A stretch of 63,032 nucleotides of DNA from Hyphomicrobiales bacterium (GTDB lineage: Bacteria; Pseudomonadota; Alphaproteobacteria; Rhizobiales; Rhizobiaceae), in NCBI GenBank assembly GCA_900473795.1, contig UCMT01000048.1, positions 1 to 63,032 of the forward strand, written 5' to 3'. This document shows, piece after piece, positions 36,870 to 46,244 of the stretch. Made by a program: the position numbers and the translations under genes. Position 1 is the stretch's first letter. Each line of letters opens with the position of its first letter. The notes below the pieces were generated by a model. That model saw only the letters and a list, made by a program, of their open reading frames with translations, did no database searches and had not been told where the DNA came from.

Positions 36870-37766
36870 ATGGCCCCAAGGGAAGCGAGAGTTGTCGACA
36901 GCTTCGAGATGCACATAGCCGATCTCAACGCCACAGACCTCGATCGGCTGCATGCGCTATCAATCTCTGTCGGATGGCCTCATCGCGCCGAAGACTGGCA
37001 GTTCGTGCGGGAAGTCGGCGAGGGCATCGTTGCGATGGATGAAATCGGTCGCATACAGGGCTCTGCGATGTGGTTTCCCTATGATGCGCATTTTGCCACG
37101 ATCGGTATGGTGATTACCTCCCCCCGCCTGCAATCCAATGGTGCGGGGCAATGGCTGATGGGCCATGTTTTGGATCGTGTTGCAGGAAGGGACCTTGGAC
37201 TTAACGCCACGCGAGCCGCGCGACGTCTGTACCATACGCTGAACTTCAGCCGAGAGGCGTGTGTTTACCAGTGCAACGGTGAAGCGATTGCTCCGCCGGA
37301 ACTCGATCGACCCGCCGGCGGCGTGCTGCGCGTGTTGGAACTCGGGGATCTGGATGCCATCGTCGAATTGGACGGAGCCGCCTTCGGTGCAGATCGCAGG
37401 ATATTGCTGGGCCGACTGCTGACATGCTCTAAAGGCATCGGACTGATACGCGGTGGCAAGATGGAGGCATTCTCGCTTTGTCGGCCGTTTGGGCGTGGCC
37501 ATGTAATCGGGCCGGTCGTCGCCACCAACGACGAGGACGCAATCGCCGTCGTTCATCCGCATGCTGCCCGACATGCCGCCACCTTCCTGCGGCTCGACAC
37601 CCGCGAGAAGAAGGGAAGGTTTTCCGATTTTCTGTCCCGATGCGGTCTTCCCGTTTGCGACACCGTCACAACCATGTCGCTAGGGCGGCGTTGGCTCACA
37701 GTCCGTGAGGGTGATGCGCGCGGCAAACCAAGAACCTACGCGCTCGCTAGCCAGGCACTCGGCTGA
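36870..37766 (+). CDS. Two-domain GNAT acetyltransferase, paralogue of the 20028 gene
   Basis: A 298-aa protein with the same layout as the GNAT at 20028: N-terminal GWPHRAEDWQ, GMVITSPRLQSNGAGQWLM (acetyl-CoA loop, with QSNGAG instead of RGRGLG), ARRLYHTLNF, then the second domain ELDGAAFGADRRILL, GRGHVIGPVVATNDEDA, and C-terminal TYALASQALG. Start at 36870 after GGAG; an upstream ATG at 36720 would add 50 non-homologous residues. Lies 39 bp before aspA on the same strand, so probably co-transcribed. Confidence 0.85.
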   Translation: MAPREARVVDSFEMHIADLNATDLDRLHALSISVGWPHRAEDWQFVREVGEGIVAMDEIGRIQGSAMWFPYDAHFATIGMVITSPRLQSNGAGQWLMGHVLDRVAGRDLGLNATRAARRLYHTLNFSREACVYQCNGEAIAPPELDRPAGGVLRVLELGDLDAIVELDGAAFGADRRILLGRLLTCSKGIGLIRGGKMEAFSLCRPFGRGHVIGPVVATNDEDAIAVVHPHAARHAATFLRLDTREKKGRFSDFLSRCGLPVCDTVTTMSLGRRWLTVREGDARGKPRTYALASQALG

Positions 37767-37805
37767 TGCAAAATCAATCTGCCCTGCTTGGGGAAGGAAG
37801 CATCC

Positions 37806-39263
37806 ATGACCGTTATCCCGCTCTGCGAATCTCTTGGACAACCCTTGGTGCGTATCGAGCACGATCTGCTCGGGGGGTTCGCCTTGCCCGCAGACGCCTA
37901 TTACGGCGTACAGACGGCGCGTGCTTTGGAGAATTTCCGCATCACAGGGATCACGCTTTGCCATTTTCCGCATCTTGTGGCCGCATTGGCAATGGTGAAA
38001 AAGGCTGCGGCGCGTGCCAATCGCAAGTTCGGCATTTTGAGCGGTGCGCACGAGCGGGCGATTTCCGAGGCCTGCGACGAGATCATTGCTGGAAGGCTAC
38101 ATGATCAGTTCGCGGTCGACATGATCCAGGGGGGCGCAGGCACATCGACCAACATGAATGCCAACGAGGTTATTGCCAACCGTGCTCTCGAACTTCTCGG
38201 CTACGAGAAAGGTGAATACTCTGCGCTCCATCCGAACAATCATGTGAATCTGTCCCAATCGACCAATGACGTCTATCCGACGGCAGTTCGGCTTTGCATT
38301 CTTCGCAGCTATGGTGATCTGCGGCAGCGCATGGACGAGCTCAGGCTTGCTATGCGAGCCAAGGGCGAAGAGTTCCAGCATATCGTAAAAATGGGCCGCA
38401 CCCAGCTTCAAGACGCCGTTCCGATGACGCTTGGCCAAGAATTCTCGGGCTTTGCGACGACGATCGGTGAGGATATCGCCCGCCTTGATGAGGCCGCTCG
38501 CCTCTTCCGCGAGGTAAATATGGGCGCCACGGCCATCGGAACGGGCATCAACAGTCCAATCGGTTATTCTGAGATAGTGGTTCAAGAGTTGTCAGAGCTG
38601 AGTGGCGAAAAGCTCGTCCCTTGCCCCGACCTCATCGAAGCGACGTCCGATACCGGCGCGTTTGTAACGTTCTCGAGCGTCCTCAAGCGCATTGCTGTCA
38701 AACTATCAAAGATCTGCAACGACTTGCGTCTGCTTTCGAGCGGCCCACGAACCGGACTGGGCGAAATTCGGCTGCCAGCGGTGCAACCCGGATCGTCCAT
38801 CATGCCGGGCAAGGTCAATCCAGTTATTCCCGAGATGGTCAACCAAGTGGCTTATCAGGTTATTGGGCACGACCTGACAGTGACATTTGCGGCCGAGGCA
38901 GGGCAGCTTCAGCTGAATGCTTTCGAGCCAGTGATCGCTTTCGACATATTGCAGTCTGTCCGGATGCTCGCGCACGCGATTGAAGCACTGACAGAACGAT
39001 GCGTTAAGGGCATCACCGCGGATGAACAACATTGCCACGGCCTCGTGAAAAACAGTCTGGCGATCGTCACGGCCCTCAATCCGCGGGTCGGTTACGAAAA
39101 CGCCACCCGCGTCGCCAAGCTCGCCCAGGCATCGGGGCGTTCGATCGCGGAAGTGGCCCTAGCGGAAGGTTTATTGAGTGCCAGTGAACTTGGCGAATTG
39201 CTTGATCCGCAAAGCATGATCCGGGGCCAAAGTTTGCACTGCGAGACCTTAAACAAAGCGTAG
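37806..39263 (+). CDS. aspA: Aspartate ammonia-lyase
   Basis: A 485-aa member of the fumarase/aspartase superfamily. GAGTSTNMNANEV is the conserved region 1, GRTQLQDAVPMTLGQE region 2, and the mobile signature loop GSSIMPGKVNP (about residues 329-339) contains the catalytic serine pair. The aspartase assignment over fumarase C rests on overall pattern and is strong but not proven. Converts L-aspartate to fumarate and ammonia, which fits a nitrogen-catabolic neighbourhood. ATG 37806 follows GGGGAAGGAAG. Confidence 0.88.
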   Translation: MTVIPLCESLGQPLVRIEHDLLGGFALPADAYYGVQTARALENFRITGITLCHFPHLVAALAMVKKAAARANRKFGILSGAHERAISEACDEIIAGRLHDQFAVDMIQGGAGTSTNMNANEVIANRALELLGYEKGEYSALHPNNHVNLSQSTNDVYPTAVRLCILRSYGDLRQRMDELRLAMRAKGEEFQHIVKMGRTQLQDAVPMTLGQEFSGFATTIGEDIARLDEAARLFREVNMGATAIGTGINSPIGYSEIVVQELSELSGEKLVPCPDLIEATSDTGAFVTFSSVLKRIAVKLSKICNDLRLLSSGPRTGLGEIRLPAVQPGSSIMPGKVNPVIPEMVNQVAYQVIGHDLTVTFAAEAGQLQLNAFEPVIAFDILQSVRMLAHAIEALTERCVKGITADEQHCHGLVKNSLAIVTALNPRVGYENATRVAKLAQASGRSIAEVALAEGLLSASELGELLDPQSMIRGQSLHCETLNKA

Positions 39264-39320
39264 GCGGGTAGCGTCGCGATCGCAGCGTGCAGCCAAATCA
39301 GACCATTCGAGGAGTATTTC

Positions 39321-41294
39321 GTGGCATCCCATCGTTACCCTGTACTGGAGTCCGCAAAAGCACGAACGCTGATCGACGATGCTACCTATCAGAGCTGGTA
39401 TCGCGAAAGCGTCGAGAGACCGGAGCGTTTCTGGGGGGAACATGGCAAGCGGATTGACTGGTTCAAGCCCTATACCAAGGTAAAGGACAGCTCTTTCGAC
39501 GGTGATGTTTCGATCAAGTGGTTCGAGGACGGCACCACGAACGTCTCCTACAACTGTATCGACCGCCACCTGGCAAGCCACGGCGGCCAGGTCGCCATCA
39601 TCTGGGAGGGCGAGGATCCCGGCAGTGACAAAAAGATCACCTATAACGAGCTTCACGAGCATGTCTGCCGCCTGGCAAATGTGATGAAGAAGCACGGCGT
39701 CAAGAAGGGCGACCGGGTGACGATCTATATGCCGATGGTGCCCGAGGCTGCCTATGCGATGTTGGCTTGTGCCCGCATCGGGGCCATCCACTCGGTGGTC
39801 TTCGGCGGCTTCTCGCCGGACGCGCTGGCTGGCCGCATCGTCGACTGTGAATCGACCTTCGTGATCACCTGCGACGAGGGGGTTCGCGGCGGAAAGCCGA
39901 TCCCGCTGAAGCAGAACACCGACACGGCCGTGGACATCGCCGCCAAACAGGGTGTTTCGGTCAACAAGGTGCTTGTAGTTCGCCGTACCGGCGGGAAGAC
40001 GGAATGTGCTGGCGAACGCGATCTCTGGTACCACGATGAGGTCGCCGGTGTGCCGCGCGATTGTCCGCCGGAAGAAATGGCAGCGGAAGATCCGCTCTTT
40101 ATCCTCTACACGTCCGGATCGACCGGAAAGCCGAAAGGCGTGCTGCACACGACCGGTGGCTATCTCGTCTATGCATCAATGACGCATCAATACGTCTTCG
40201 ACTATCACGAGGGTGAAATCCACTGGTGCACGGCCGATGTCGGTTGGGTTACGGGGCATTCCTACATCGTCTACGGTCCGCTTGCGAACCGGGCGACGAC
40301 GCTGATGTTCGAAGGCGTTCCGAACTATCCGGATGCCGGGCGCTTATGGGACGTGGTGGACAAGCACCAGGTCAATATTTTCTACACGGCCCCGACAGCC
40401 ATCCGGGCGCTGATGGGAGCAGGCGATGCATTCGTCAAGCGCGCATCGCGTTCATCGCTTCGTCTGCTCGGCTCTGTCGGCGAACCGATCAATCCGGAAG
40501 CCTGGGAATGGTATTATCATACGGTCGGTGACGAACGGTGCCCGATCGTCGATACGTGGTGGCAGACCGAGACGGGCGGCATCCTGATCACGCCGCTTCC
40601 CGGCGCCACCGACCTCAAGCCCGGTTCGGCCACCCGCCCGTTCTTCGGCGTCAAGCCGGAGCTTGTCGATGGGGAAGGCAATTTGCTTGAAGGGGCCGCC
40701 GACGGCAATCTCTGCATTGCCGATAGCTGGCCCGGCCAGATGCGGACGATCTACGGCGATCACGAGCGCTTCGGCCAGACCTATTTCTCCACCTACAAGG
40801 GGAAGTACTTCACCGGCGACGGATGCCGGCGTGACGCGGATGGCTATTACTGGATTACCGGCCGGGTCGACGATGTTCTCAACGTCTCCGGCCACCGGCT
40901 CGGAACCGCCGAGGTGGAATCGGCGCTCGTCTCGCACAATCTGGTCTCGGAAGCCGCTGTCGTCGGCTATCCGCACAACCTGAAGGGCCAGGGCATCTAT
41001 TGCTACGTTTCCCTAATGGCTGGCGAGGACGGCAGCGATGCAGTGCGCCAGGACCTCGTCAAACATGTGCGCAAGGAAATCGGGCCGATCGCCACGCCGG
41101 ACAAGATCCAGTTTGCACCGGGACTGCCGAAAACCCGCTCGGGCAAGATCATGCGCCGGATTCTGAGAAAGATCGCCGAAGACGATTTCGGTTCTCTCGG
41201 AGACACATCGACGCTGGCCGATCCGGCGGTCGTCGATGACCTAATCGCCAACAGGCAGAACAAGGCCACAAGCTCTGGAGAAATGCCTGCATAA
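39321..41294 (+). CDS. acsA: Acetyl-CoA synthetase (AMP-forming)
   Basis: A 657-aa acyl-adenylate enzyme with a GTG start 6 bases after GAGGAG. P-loop-like motif [11 protein letters not shown] at about residue 263, [46 protein letters not shown], and the C-terminal [13 protein letters not shown], whose lysine (about K609) is the conserved acetylation site controlled by Pat/CobB-type systems. Activates acetate to acetyl-CoA; in this neighbourhood it could recycle acetate released by the deacylases. The length and motifs match Acs rather than propionyl- or acetoacetyl-CoA synthetases. Confidence 0.95.
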   Translation: MASHRYPVLESAKARTLIDDATYQSWYRESVERPERFWGEHGKRIDWFKPYTKVKDSSFDGDVSIKWFEDGTTNVSYNCIDRHLASHGGQVAIIWEGEDPGSDKKITYNELHEHVCRLANVMKKHGVKKGDRVTIYMPMVPEAAYAMLACARIGAIHSVVFGGFSPDALAGRIVDCESTFVITCDEGVRGGKPIPLKQNTDTAVDIAAKQGVSVNKVLVVRRTGGKTECAGERDLWYHDEVAGVPRDCPPEEMAAEDPLFILYTSGSTGKPKGVLHTTGGYLVYASMTHQYVFDYHEGEIHWCTADVGWVTGHSYIVYGPLANRATTLMFEGVPNYPDAGRLWDVVDKHQVNIFYTAPTAIRALMGAGDAFVKRASRSSLRLLGSVGEPINPEAWEWYYHTVGDERCPIVDTWWQTETGGILITPLPGATDLKPGSATRPFFGVKPELVDGEGNLLEGAADGNLCIADSWPGQMRTIYGDHERFGQTYFSTYKGKYFTGDGCRRDADGYYWITGRVDDVLNVSGHRLGTAEVESALVSHNLVSEAAVVGYPHNLKGQGIYCYVSLMAGEDGSDAVRQDLVKHVRKEIGPIATPDKIQFAPGLPKTRSGKIMRRILRKIAEDDFGSLGDTSTLADPAVVDDLIANRQNKATSSGEMPA

Positions 41295-41651
41295 GGCACC
41301 CTGACTTGGTTGAATCCCGTGTCGCTCTTCGAAAGTCCGCAACGGGTGCCGATCATATCCTTTCAAGTGAGATTAGTTTGCGAAGTCAGGTATTTAACCA
41401 AACTCGTGGCGGAGGCCGGTTTTCGATTAAATATATAGAAATGTCGTCGTTTGGATATAAATGTCGGAAATTGAATGATAAATTAAATGAAAAGAAACAT
41501 TTCAGCTTAATATTAGAAATACCTTTTAGAGTCTTAAACTTTGGTGCCGAAATGTATTCCGCACCACCGTGGCCACGCCATAAGCAGAATGATTTTGCCT
41601 TGCGGGTTCTTGTTTGTTCCGCCGGACCACGGTCCAGCGATGGGAGGATCC
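41295..41651. other. 357-bp intergenic stretch with an AT-rich island (41380-41535)
   Basis: Between acsA and the second chemoreceptor. Bases about 41380-41535 are strikingly AT-rich (runs such as TTAAATATATAG and GATAAATTAAATG) against GC-rich surroundings. No gene seen. Probably the promoter/upstream region of the chemoreceptor, or a scar of transferred DNA. GGGAGG at 41642-41647 is the ribosome-binding site for 41652. Confidence 0.5.
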
Positions 41652-43601
41652 ATGTCTCGTCCGAAAATCAAAACCGCGCTCGTGGGAATGCTGATCGCAA
41701 TCAGCGTCATATTCGGTGGCTTTGCGTTTTACTCGGTAAATCGCTTGGAAGTCGTCAATACATACGTCAGCGATCTGGCAACCAACTGGATGCCGAGCCT
41801 TGCCTTGGCGAAGAATATGAGCGCCGACCTGACCACTCTGCGCGTTGTATACCGTGACCACCTCCTGTCCGTTGACGACGCGGGCAGGGAGCGTGCAGAG
41901 GCGAGAATAAAGCAGACTGGCGAGTCCTTTCTGGTGCATTTGGGAGCCCTTGAAACGAACGCTACGAGCAAGAGCCAAGTTAACATCATCAACCAGATCC
42001 GGGCGGATGCGCAGAACTACGACGCTGTCGGCGCGCGCGTCATCACCGCCTCCCGTATGGGCAAGACCGACGAAGCCAAGCAAATCCTTTGGTCGCAATT
42101 GGCGCCTCAGGCCGATAAGATCGTCAAGCAGGTGAGCACCCTTGTGGAAACCGCCGAAGCCGGGGCGAAGGAAACCTATTCGAACAGCCAAGCCGTCTAT
42201 GACACCGCTCTGGTCATGACGTTGATCGCCATCGGCTTGTGTGCGGTGGCGATCGGCGGTTCGATCTGGTTTGCCGTGGCGGGCATTGCCAGGCCGATCC
42301 AGACAATTACCGCCTCCATGAAGACGCTGGCAGAAGGTGATTCAAATTCTGCAATTCCCTACGACGGACGCGCCGACGAGATCGGTGAGATGGCCGCCGC
42401 CGTCGAAGTGTTCCGGGCGAACGCTGTCGCCAATCTGCGCCTTGAACAGGAAGCCCATACGCAGCGGAACCAGACTGAACAGGAACGGCGCAGGACGGCA
42501 GAGGTCGAGCGGATAAAGGCTGATGCCATGGCTCAGGCGACATCTGGCCTGGCCAGCGGTTTGAAGCATCTTGCCAGCGGCGATCTCACGGTCCAACTCT
42601 CTGAACCTTTCGCCGCCGACTTTGAGAGCCTTCGATCCGATTTCAACGCGGCAGTTGGACAGCTTGCCGAAACGCTGGGCTCCGTCGCTCAATCAACAGG
42701 CTCCATTGACGATGGCACACGAGAAATCAGCCAGAGTGCGGAAGATCTGTCAAAGCGGACCGAGCAGCAGGCCGCCTCGCTCGAGGAAACCGCTGCCGCA
42801 CTGGATCAGATCACCGCAAACGTCACCAATTCCTCCAAACGCGCCGATGAGGCGCGGACGGTGGCCGTCGAAGCCAACAAGAGCGCGGCGGAGTCTGGCA
42901 AGGTGGTTGCCGATGCTGTCAATGCCATGCAGAAGATCGAGCAGTCCTCAAACCAGATCGCCAGCATTATCAGCGTCATCGATGAGATCGCTTTCCAGAC
43001 CAACCTTCTCGCGTTGAATGCAGGGGTTGAAGCGGCCCGTGCCGGGGACGCCGGCAAGGGCTTTGCAGTTGTGGCACAGGAAGTGCGTGAACTGGCGCAG
43101 CGCTCGGCGAAAGCGGCAAAAGAGATCAAGGATCTCATCCGCAATTCCAGCGTGGAGGTTCAGAGCGGCGTCAAGCTTGTCAGCGAAACCGGCCAAGCGT
43201 TGAAGACGATCGAGGGTTATATCATCACGGTAAACCGGCATATGGATTCCATCGCGACGTCGGCGCGTGAACAGTCGATTGGCCTTGCCGAGGTGAACAC
43301 GGCCGTCAACCAGATGGACCAGGTGACACAGCAGAACGCGGCGATGGTTGAAGAAACCAACGCAGCCAGCGCAACGCTCGCCAATGAGGCTGGCCGGCTA
43401 CGCGAACTGATTAGCCAGTTCCAGCTTGGGGGGCAACGCACACCGCAAACGATGACAGCCAGAAAACCGGCAAGCCCAACGATCGCAGGCAATCAGCATA
43501 AGCCTGTCGTTTCGCCGGTGCGGCGGATGGCCAACTCAGTTGCCAAGGCGTTTGGCGGTGGCCAACCTGCAAGTGCGACTGATAGCTGGGAGGAGTTCTG
43601 A
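41652..43601 (+). CDS. Methyl-accepting chemotaxis protein with CheR/CheB-docking tail
   Basis: A 649-aa chemoreceptor. TM1 at about 10-32, a periplasmic four-helix-bundle-type sensor (about 33-185), TM2 at about 190-212, HAMP (PIQTITASMKTLAEGDSN), a second HAMP-like segment (GLKHLASGDLTVQL), and signalling domain with tip EIAFQTNLLALNAG. The last five residues SWEEF match the WxxF pentapeptide that tethers CheR/CheB, after a flexible Pro/Ala/Thr-rich linker. The receptor at 686 lacks this. Start 41652 after GGGAGG; upstream frame (from 41541) is not receptor-like. Confidence 0.93.
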   Translation: MSRPKIKTALVGMLIAISVIFGGFAFYSVNRLEVVNTYVSDLATNWMPSLALAKNMSADLTTLRVVYRDHLLSVDDAGRERAEARIKQTGESFLVHLGALETNATSKSQVNIINQIRADAQNYDAVGARVITASRMGKTDEAKQILWSQLAPQADKIVKQVSTLVETAEAGAKETYSNSQAVYDTALVMTLIAIGLCAVAIGGSIWFAVAGIARPIQTITASMKTLAEGDSNSAIPYDGRADEIGEMAAAVEVFRANAVANLRLEQEAHTQRNQTEQERRRTAEVERIKADAMAQATSGLASGLKHLASGDLTVQLSEPFAADFESLRSDFNAAVGQLAETLGSVAQSTGSIDDGTREISQSAEDLSKRTEQQAASLEETAAALDQITANVTNSSKRADEARTVAVEANKSAAESGKVVADAVNAMQKIEQSSNQIASIISVIDEIAFQTNLLALNAGVEAARAGDAGKGFAVVAQEVRELAQRSAKAAKEIKDLIRNSSVEVQSGVKLVSETGQALKTIEGYIITVNRHMDSIATSAREQSIGLAEVNTAVNQMDQVTQQNAAMVEETNAASATLANEAGRLRELISQFQLGGQRTPQTMTARKPASPTIAGNQHKPVVSPVRRMANSVAKAFGGGQPASATDSWEEF

Positions 43602-43792
43602 TGCAAGCCGTCGAACTGATGCAGAGCAAGTGAGCGGCGAGCTATACTGGTTTGCACACCCTCTGTAGGCGCCGGCGCCCCTTTGACGGATAACTACTAT
43701 GTTCTCGGACGCTTTTAAGGGTAGGCGCGTCATGCAGACTTGAAGGGAGGATGGAGCGCAGCCGCCCGGACCGGCTACCTTGGCACGAGAGA

Positions 43793-44896
43793 TCAGACGC
43801 TCCCGCGATCGTTGACGACGAGATCGAGGCGCCTTAGTTTTTGCTCTACGGTCTCGCCGGACAAGCGTGCGATCAGCATCTCGCCAGCATCCCGGCCAAG
43901 TCTTGCACTGTCGATGCCAATGGTCGTCAAGCCGGGCGGGATTTCGGCGGCGATATCGCTTTCCCCAAAGCCGAGGATTCCCAAGTCTGTCGGAACTGAA
44001 ATACCGAGGCGCCGGGCTTCTATCAGGCATCCGAGTGCGAGAACGTCATTGCTGCAAAAAACGGCATCAAGCTCGGCCTGGTTCTCGATGATGGCAGATA
44101 AGCATGCTCGGCCTTTGGACAGTCCAGTTACTTCGTTGACCAGGACTTCACCGACGAGTTTCATTCCGAGCGCTGCGCACCGCTGGCGAAAGCCCTGCAA
44201 GCGCAAAGCACCGCGACCACTTCGGCGACCAATATAGGCCACCTTGCGATGCCCCTTCTTGAAGAGGACTTCGGCAGCAAGCTGTCCCGCCTCCGTGTTG
44301 GAGAAGCCGACGAGCATATCGATCGGGTCCTTGGGAAGCGCCCACGTTTCCATGATGGGGATATTCAGTCCACGCAATATCTCTCGGTTGGCCTGAAGTT
44401 CGATGACGCCGGTGAACATGACAGCGGCGGGCTTCATCGCATGCAGGGACCGAATGGCTGCTGTTTCGCGCTCGTAGGAATACGAGGTTTGCCCGACGAG
44501 AAAGAGAAATCCAGCCTTTTCGAGAACTTCGGCACAGGCTTGAAGGGCAAGGGAGAACTGCTCGCTCAACATGTTAGAGGCAAAAGCAAGCACAATATTG
44601 GACCGGCCACTTTTCAAGGCGCTGGCATAGGGATTAATGCTGTAGCCCGTTTGTTCAACGGCAAGCTGAATGCGATGGCGCTTATCGGCCCTTACCCTTT
44701 CCGGATTACGAAGCGCTCTTGAGACCGTAATCGGAGAAACGTCCGCCAGCCGCGCGACGTCCGCAAGACTCGCACGTTGTGCCGGGAGCTCTGATCCTTC
44801 TCGAGGATCAGATTGGTTAGACGATCGTGCATCAGGTATCCGCACGACCTCGTCGTAAACGAACGTTGCAAGCCCAGCTTCACTGTCGTTGCCCAT
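43793..44896 (-). CDS. LacI-family transcriptional repressor of the sugar-type ABC operon
   Basis: A 367-aa LacI/GntR-type repressor. The HTH is at about residues 43-65 (SLADVARLADVSPITVSRAL) with hinge NPYASALKSGRSN, followed by a periplasmic-binding-protein-like effector domain (IVLAFASNML, CSNDVLALGCL, GILGFGESDIA). About 40 extra residues precede the HTH, unusual but preceded by a good GAGGA site, so the start is kept. Divergent from the binding-protein gene with two identical operators between. Effector presumably the transported compound or a catabolite. Confidence 0.92.
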   Translation of the reverse strand: MGNDSEAGLATFVYDEVVRIPDARSSNQSDPREGSELPAQRASLADVARLADVSPITVSRALRNPERVRADKRHRIQLAVEQTGYSINPYASALKSGRSNIVLAFASNMLSEQFSLALQACAEVLEKAGFLFLVGQTSYSYERETAAIRSLHAMKPAAVMFTGVIELQANREILRGLNIPIMETWALPKDPIDMLVGFSNTEAGQLAAEVLFKKGHRKVAYIGRRSGRGALRLQGFRQRCAALGMKLVGEVLVNEVTGLSKGRACLSAIIENQAELDAVFCSNDVLALGCLIEARRLGISVPTDLGILGFGESDIAAEIPPGLTTIGIDSARLGRDAGEMLIARLSGETVEQKLRRLDLVVNDRGSV

Positions 44897-45039
44897 TATT
44901 TCCTCAATGCCGGCGGCGCCAGCTGTTCACTATCTGGCTCATGTGTTCGAAGCAATCACCAGTTTCCGGACGCCAATCGCTGCTCAATCTGTGGCCGGAT
45001 CAAACGTCAGCCGGCACCCCGAAGCAATATGAATGATTT

Positions 45040-45053
45040 TGATAACGTTGTCA
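45040..45053. promoter_or_regulatory. LacI-type operator O1 (TGATAACGTTGTCA)
   Basis: A 14-bp near-palindrome centred on AACGTT, with one mismatched base pair between half-sites, in the lacI/SBP intergenic region. An identical copy lies at 45076-45089 (36 bp centre to centre). The central CG and TGA..TCA flanks fit LacI-family operators. Confidence 0.8.
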
Positions 45054-45075
45054 TTGACAGCGAATGAATGTTTGA

Positions 45076-45089
45076 TGATAACGTTGTCA
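45076..45089. promoter_or_regulatory. LacI-type operator O2 (TGATAACGTTGTCA)
   Basis: Exact second copy of the 14-bp sequence at 45040-45053, 67 bp upstream of the binding-protein start codon. Two tandem identical sites suggest cooperative repression of the ABC operon, possibly also of the divergent repressor gene. Confidence 0.8.
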
Positions 45090-45156
45090 AACGGATCTGA
45101 CGCTTTCGAGAAACGTGGTGCTCGCGGCAGATGCCGGCGCAAAAAGGGGAACCGAT

Positions 45157-46224
45157 ATGAACGCAAACAAACTGAAATCACTTTATTCGCTGCGGAATGT
45201 CCTGAAGGCTTCGGCAACAGCGGGGCTTGCCCTGGTCCTATCGACGGGCGTTGCGTCCGCCGCGGCCAATTGCATCAAGGGAGATCGCAAGGCTCCCTAT
45301 ACGATCGGGTGGGCAAACATCTATTCCGTGCCGACCTGGATGAAGCAGACCGAAGGCACGATCACTGCAGAGGTCGACGAGCTCAAGAAGGCAGGCCTCG
45401 TCAAGGACCTGATGGTCACCGATGCCCAGGGCAATGCGCAGACCCAAATTCAGCACATCCAGTCGATGATCGATGCAAATGTCGATGCGATCGTCGTCAT
45501 CGCCGGTTCGTCCAATGCGTTGGATCGCGTCATATCCGATGCCTGCGACAAAGGCATCGCCATTGTAAATTTCGACAGCTTGGTCAACACGGACAAGGTC
45601 ACAGCGAAGATCAACACCGATTCCAGCGAATGGGGCGGAACAGCTGCCAAATGGCTGGTCGACAAGCTCGGCGGCAAGGGGAAGATCATCATCATGAATG
45701 GCCCGGCGGGCATTTCCGTCAGCGATGATCGCCGCAAGGGCGCCCAGCCAGTGTTGGACGCGAACAAAGGCATTCAGATCATTACGGAAACAAACACGGA
45801 GTACAATGTCGCACCTGCTCAGGAGGCAATGACGAGCTTGCTCTTCGCAAATCCGGACATCGACGGCGTGCTGTCGCTCGGCGGCGCACTGTCTGCCGGT
45901 TCGGTTCTGGCCTTCGACCGCCAGGGTCGCGATCAGGTTCCGATCACCGGCGAGAACGCTCGGCAGTTCCTTGAGCTTTGGAAGGAAAAGGGACTAAAGG
46001 GTTGGGCGACGATGCAGCCCAACTGGCTCGGCGCTCTTTCCGTTTACACGGCGGTGCAGGCTCTGGAAGGCAAGAACGTGCCGGCTTTCGTTAAGGTGCC
46101 GCTGCCCGTCATCGACGACAGCTCCATCGACAGTTATCTCGCCAGCGCCGACAAGTTCCCGGCGGACGGCTACATCTATTCGGAATACGACAAGGCGCTG
46201 TTCGACAAGCTGCTCGCCCAGTAA
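45157..46224 (+). CDS. Sugar-type (ribose/CUT2) ABC transporter substrate-binding protein
   Basis: A 355-aa periplasmic binding protein. A Sec signal peptide (ASATAGLALVLSTGVASAAA) is near residues 20-40, then a Peripla_BP_4 domain: YTIGWANIYSVPTWMKQTEG, SMIDANVDAIVVIAGSSNALD, VNFDSLV, GKGKIIIMNGPAGISVSDDR. RbsB-like but divergent. Start 45157 after AAGGGGAA. First gene of the LacI-controlled operon. Although the importer class is usually for sugars, downstream enzymes point to an amino-acid or amino-sugar derivative. Confidence 0.9.
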   Translation: MNANKLKSLYSLRNVLKASATAGLALVLSTGVASAAANCIKGDRKAPYTIGWANIYSVPTWMKQTEGTITAEVDELKKAGLVKDLMVTDAQGNAQTQIQHIQSMIDANVDAIVVIAGSSNALDRVISDACDKGIAIVNFDSLVNTDKVTAKINTDSSEWGGTAAKWLVDKLGGKGKIIIMNGPAGISVSDDRRKGAQPVLDANKGIQIITETNTEYNVAPAQEAMTSLLFANPDIDGVLSLGGALSAGSVLAFDRQGRDQVPITGENARQFLELWKEKGLKGWATMQPNWLGALSVYTAVQALEGKNVPAFVKVPLPVIDDSSIDSYLASADKFPADGYIYSEYDKALFDKLLAQ

Positions 46225-46244
46225 TCCGATCGAAGGACGTCGTC

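Noticed and set aside
39249..40148. 299-codon minus-strand frame opposite acsA
   Set aside because: Antisense of a highly conserved acetyl-CoA synthetase; no domain resemblance.
43668..43679. Perfect palindrome GGCGCCGGCGCC after the second chemoreceptor
   Set aside because: No loop and no T-run, so not a terminator; GC-rich palindromes of this size are expected by chance here.
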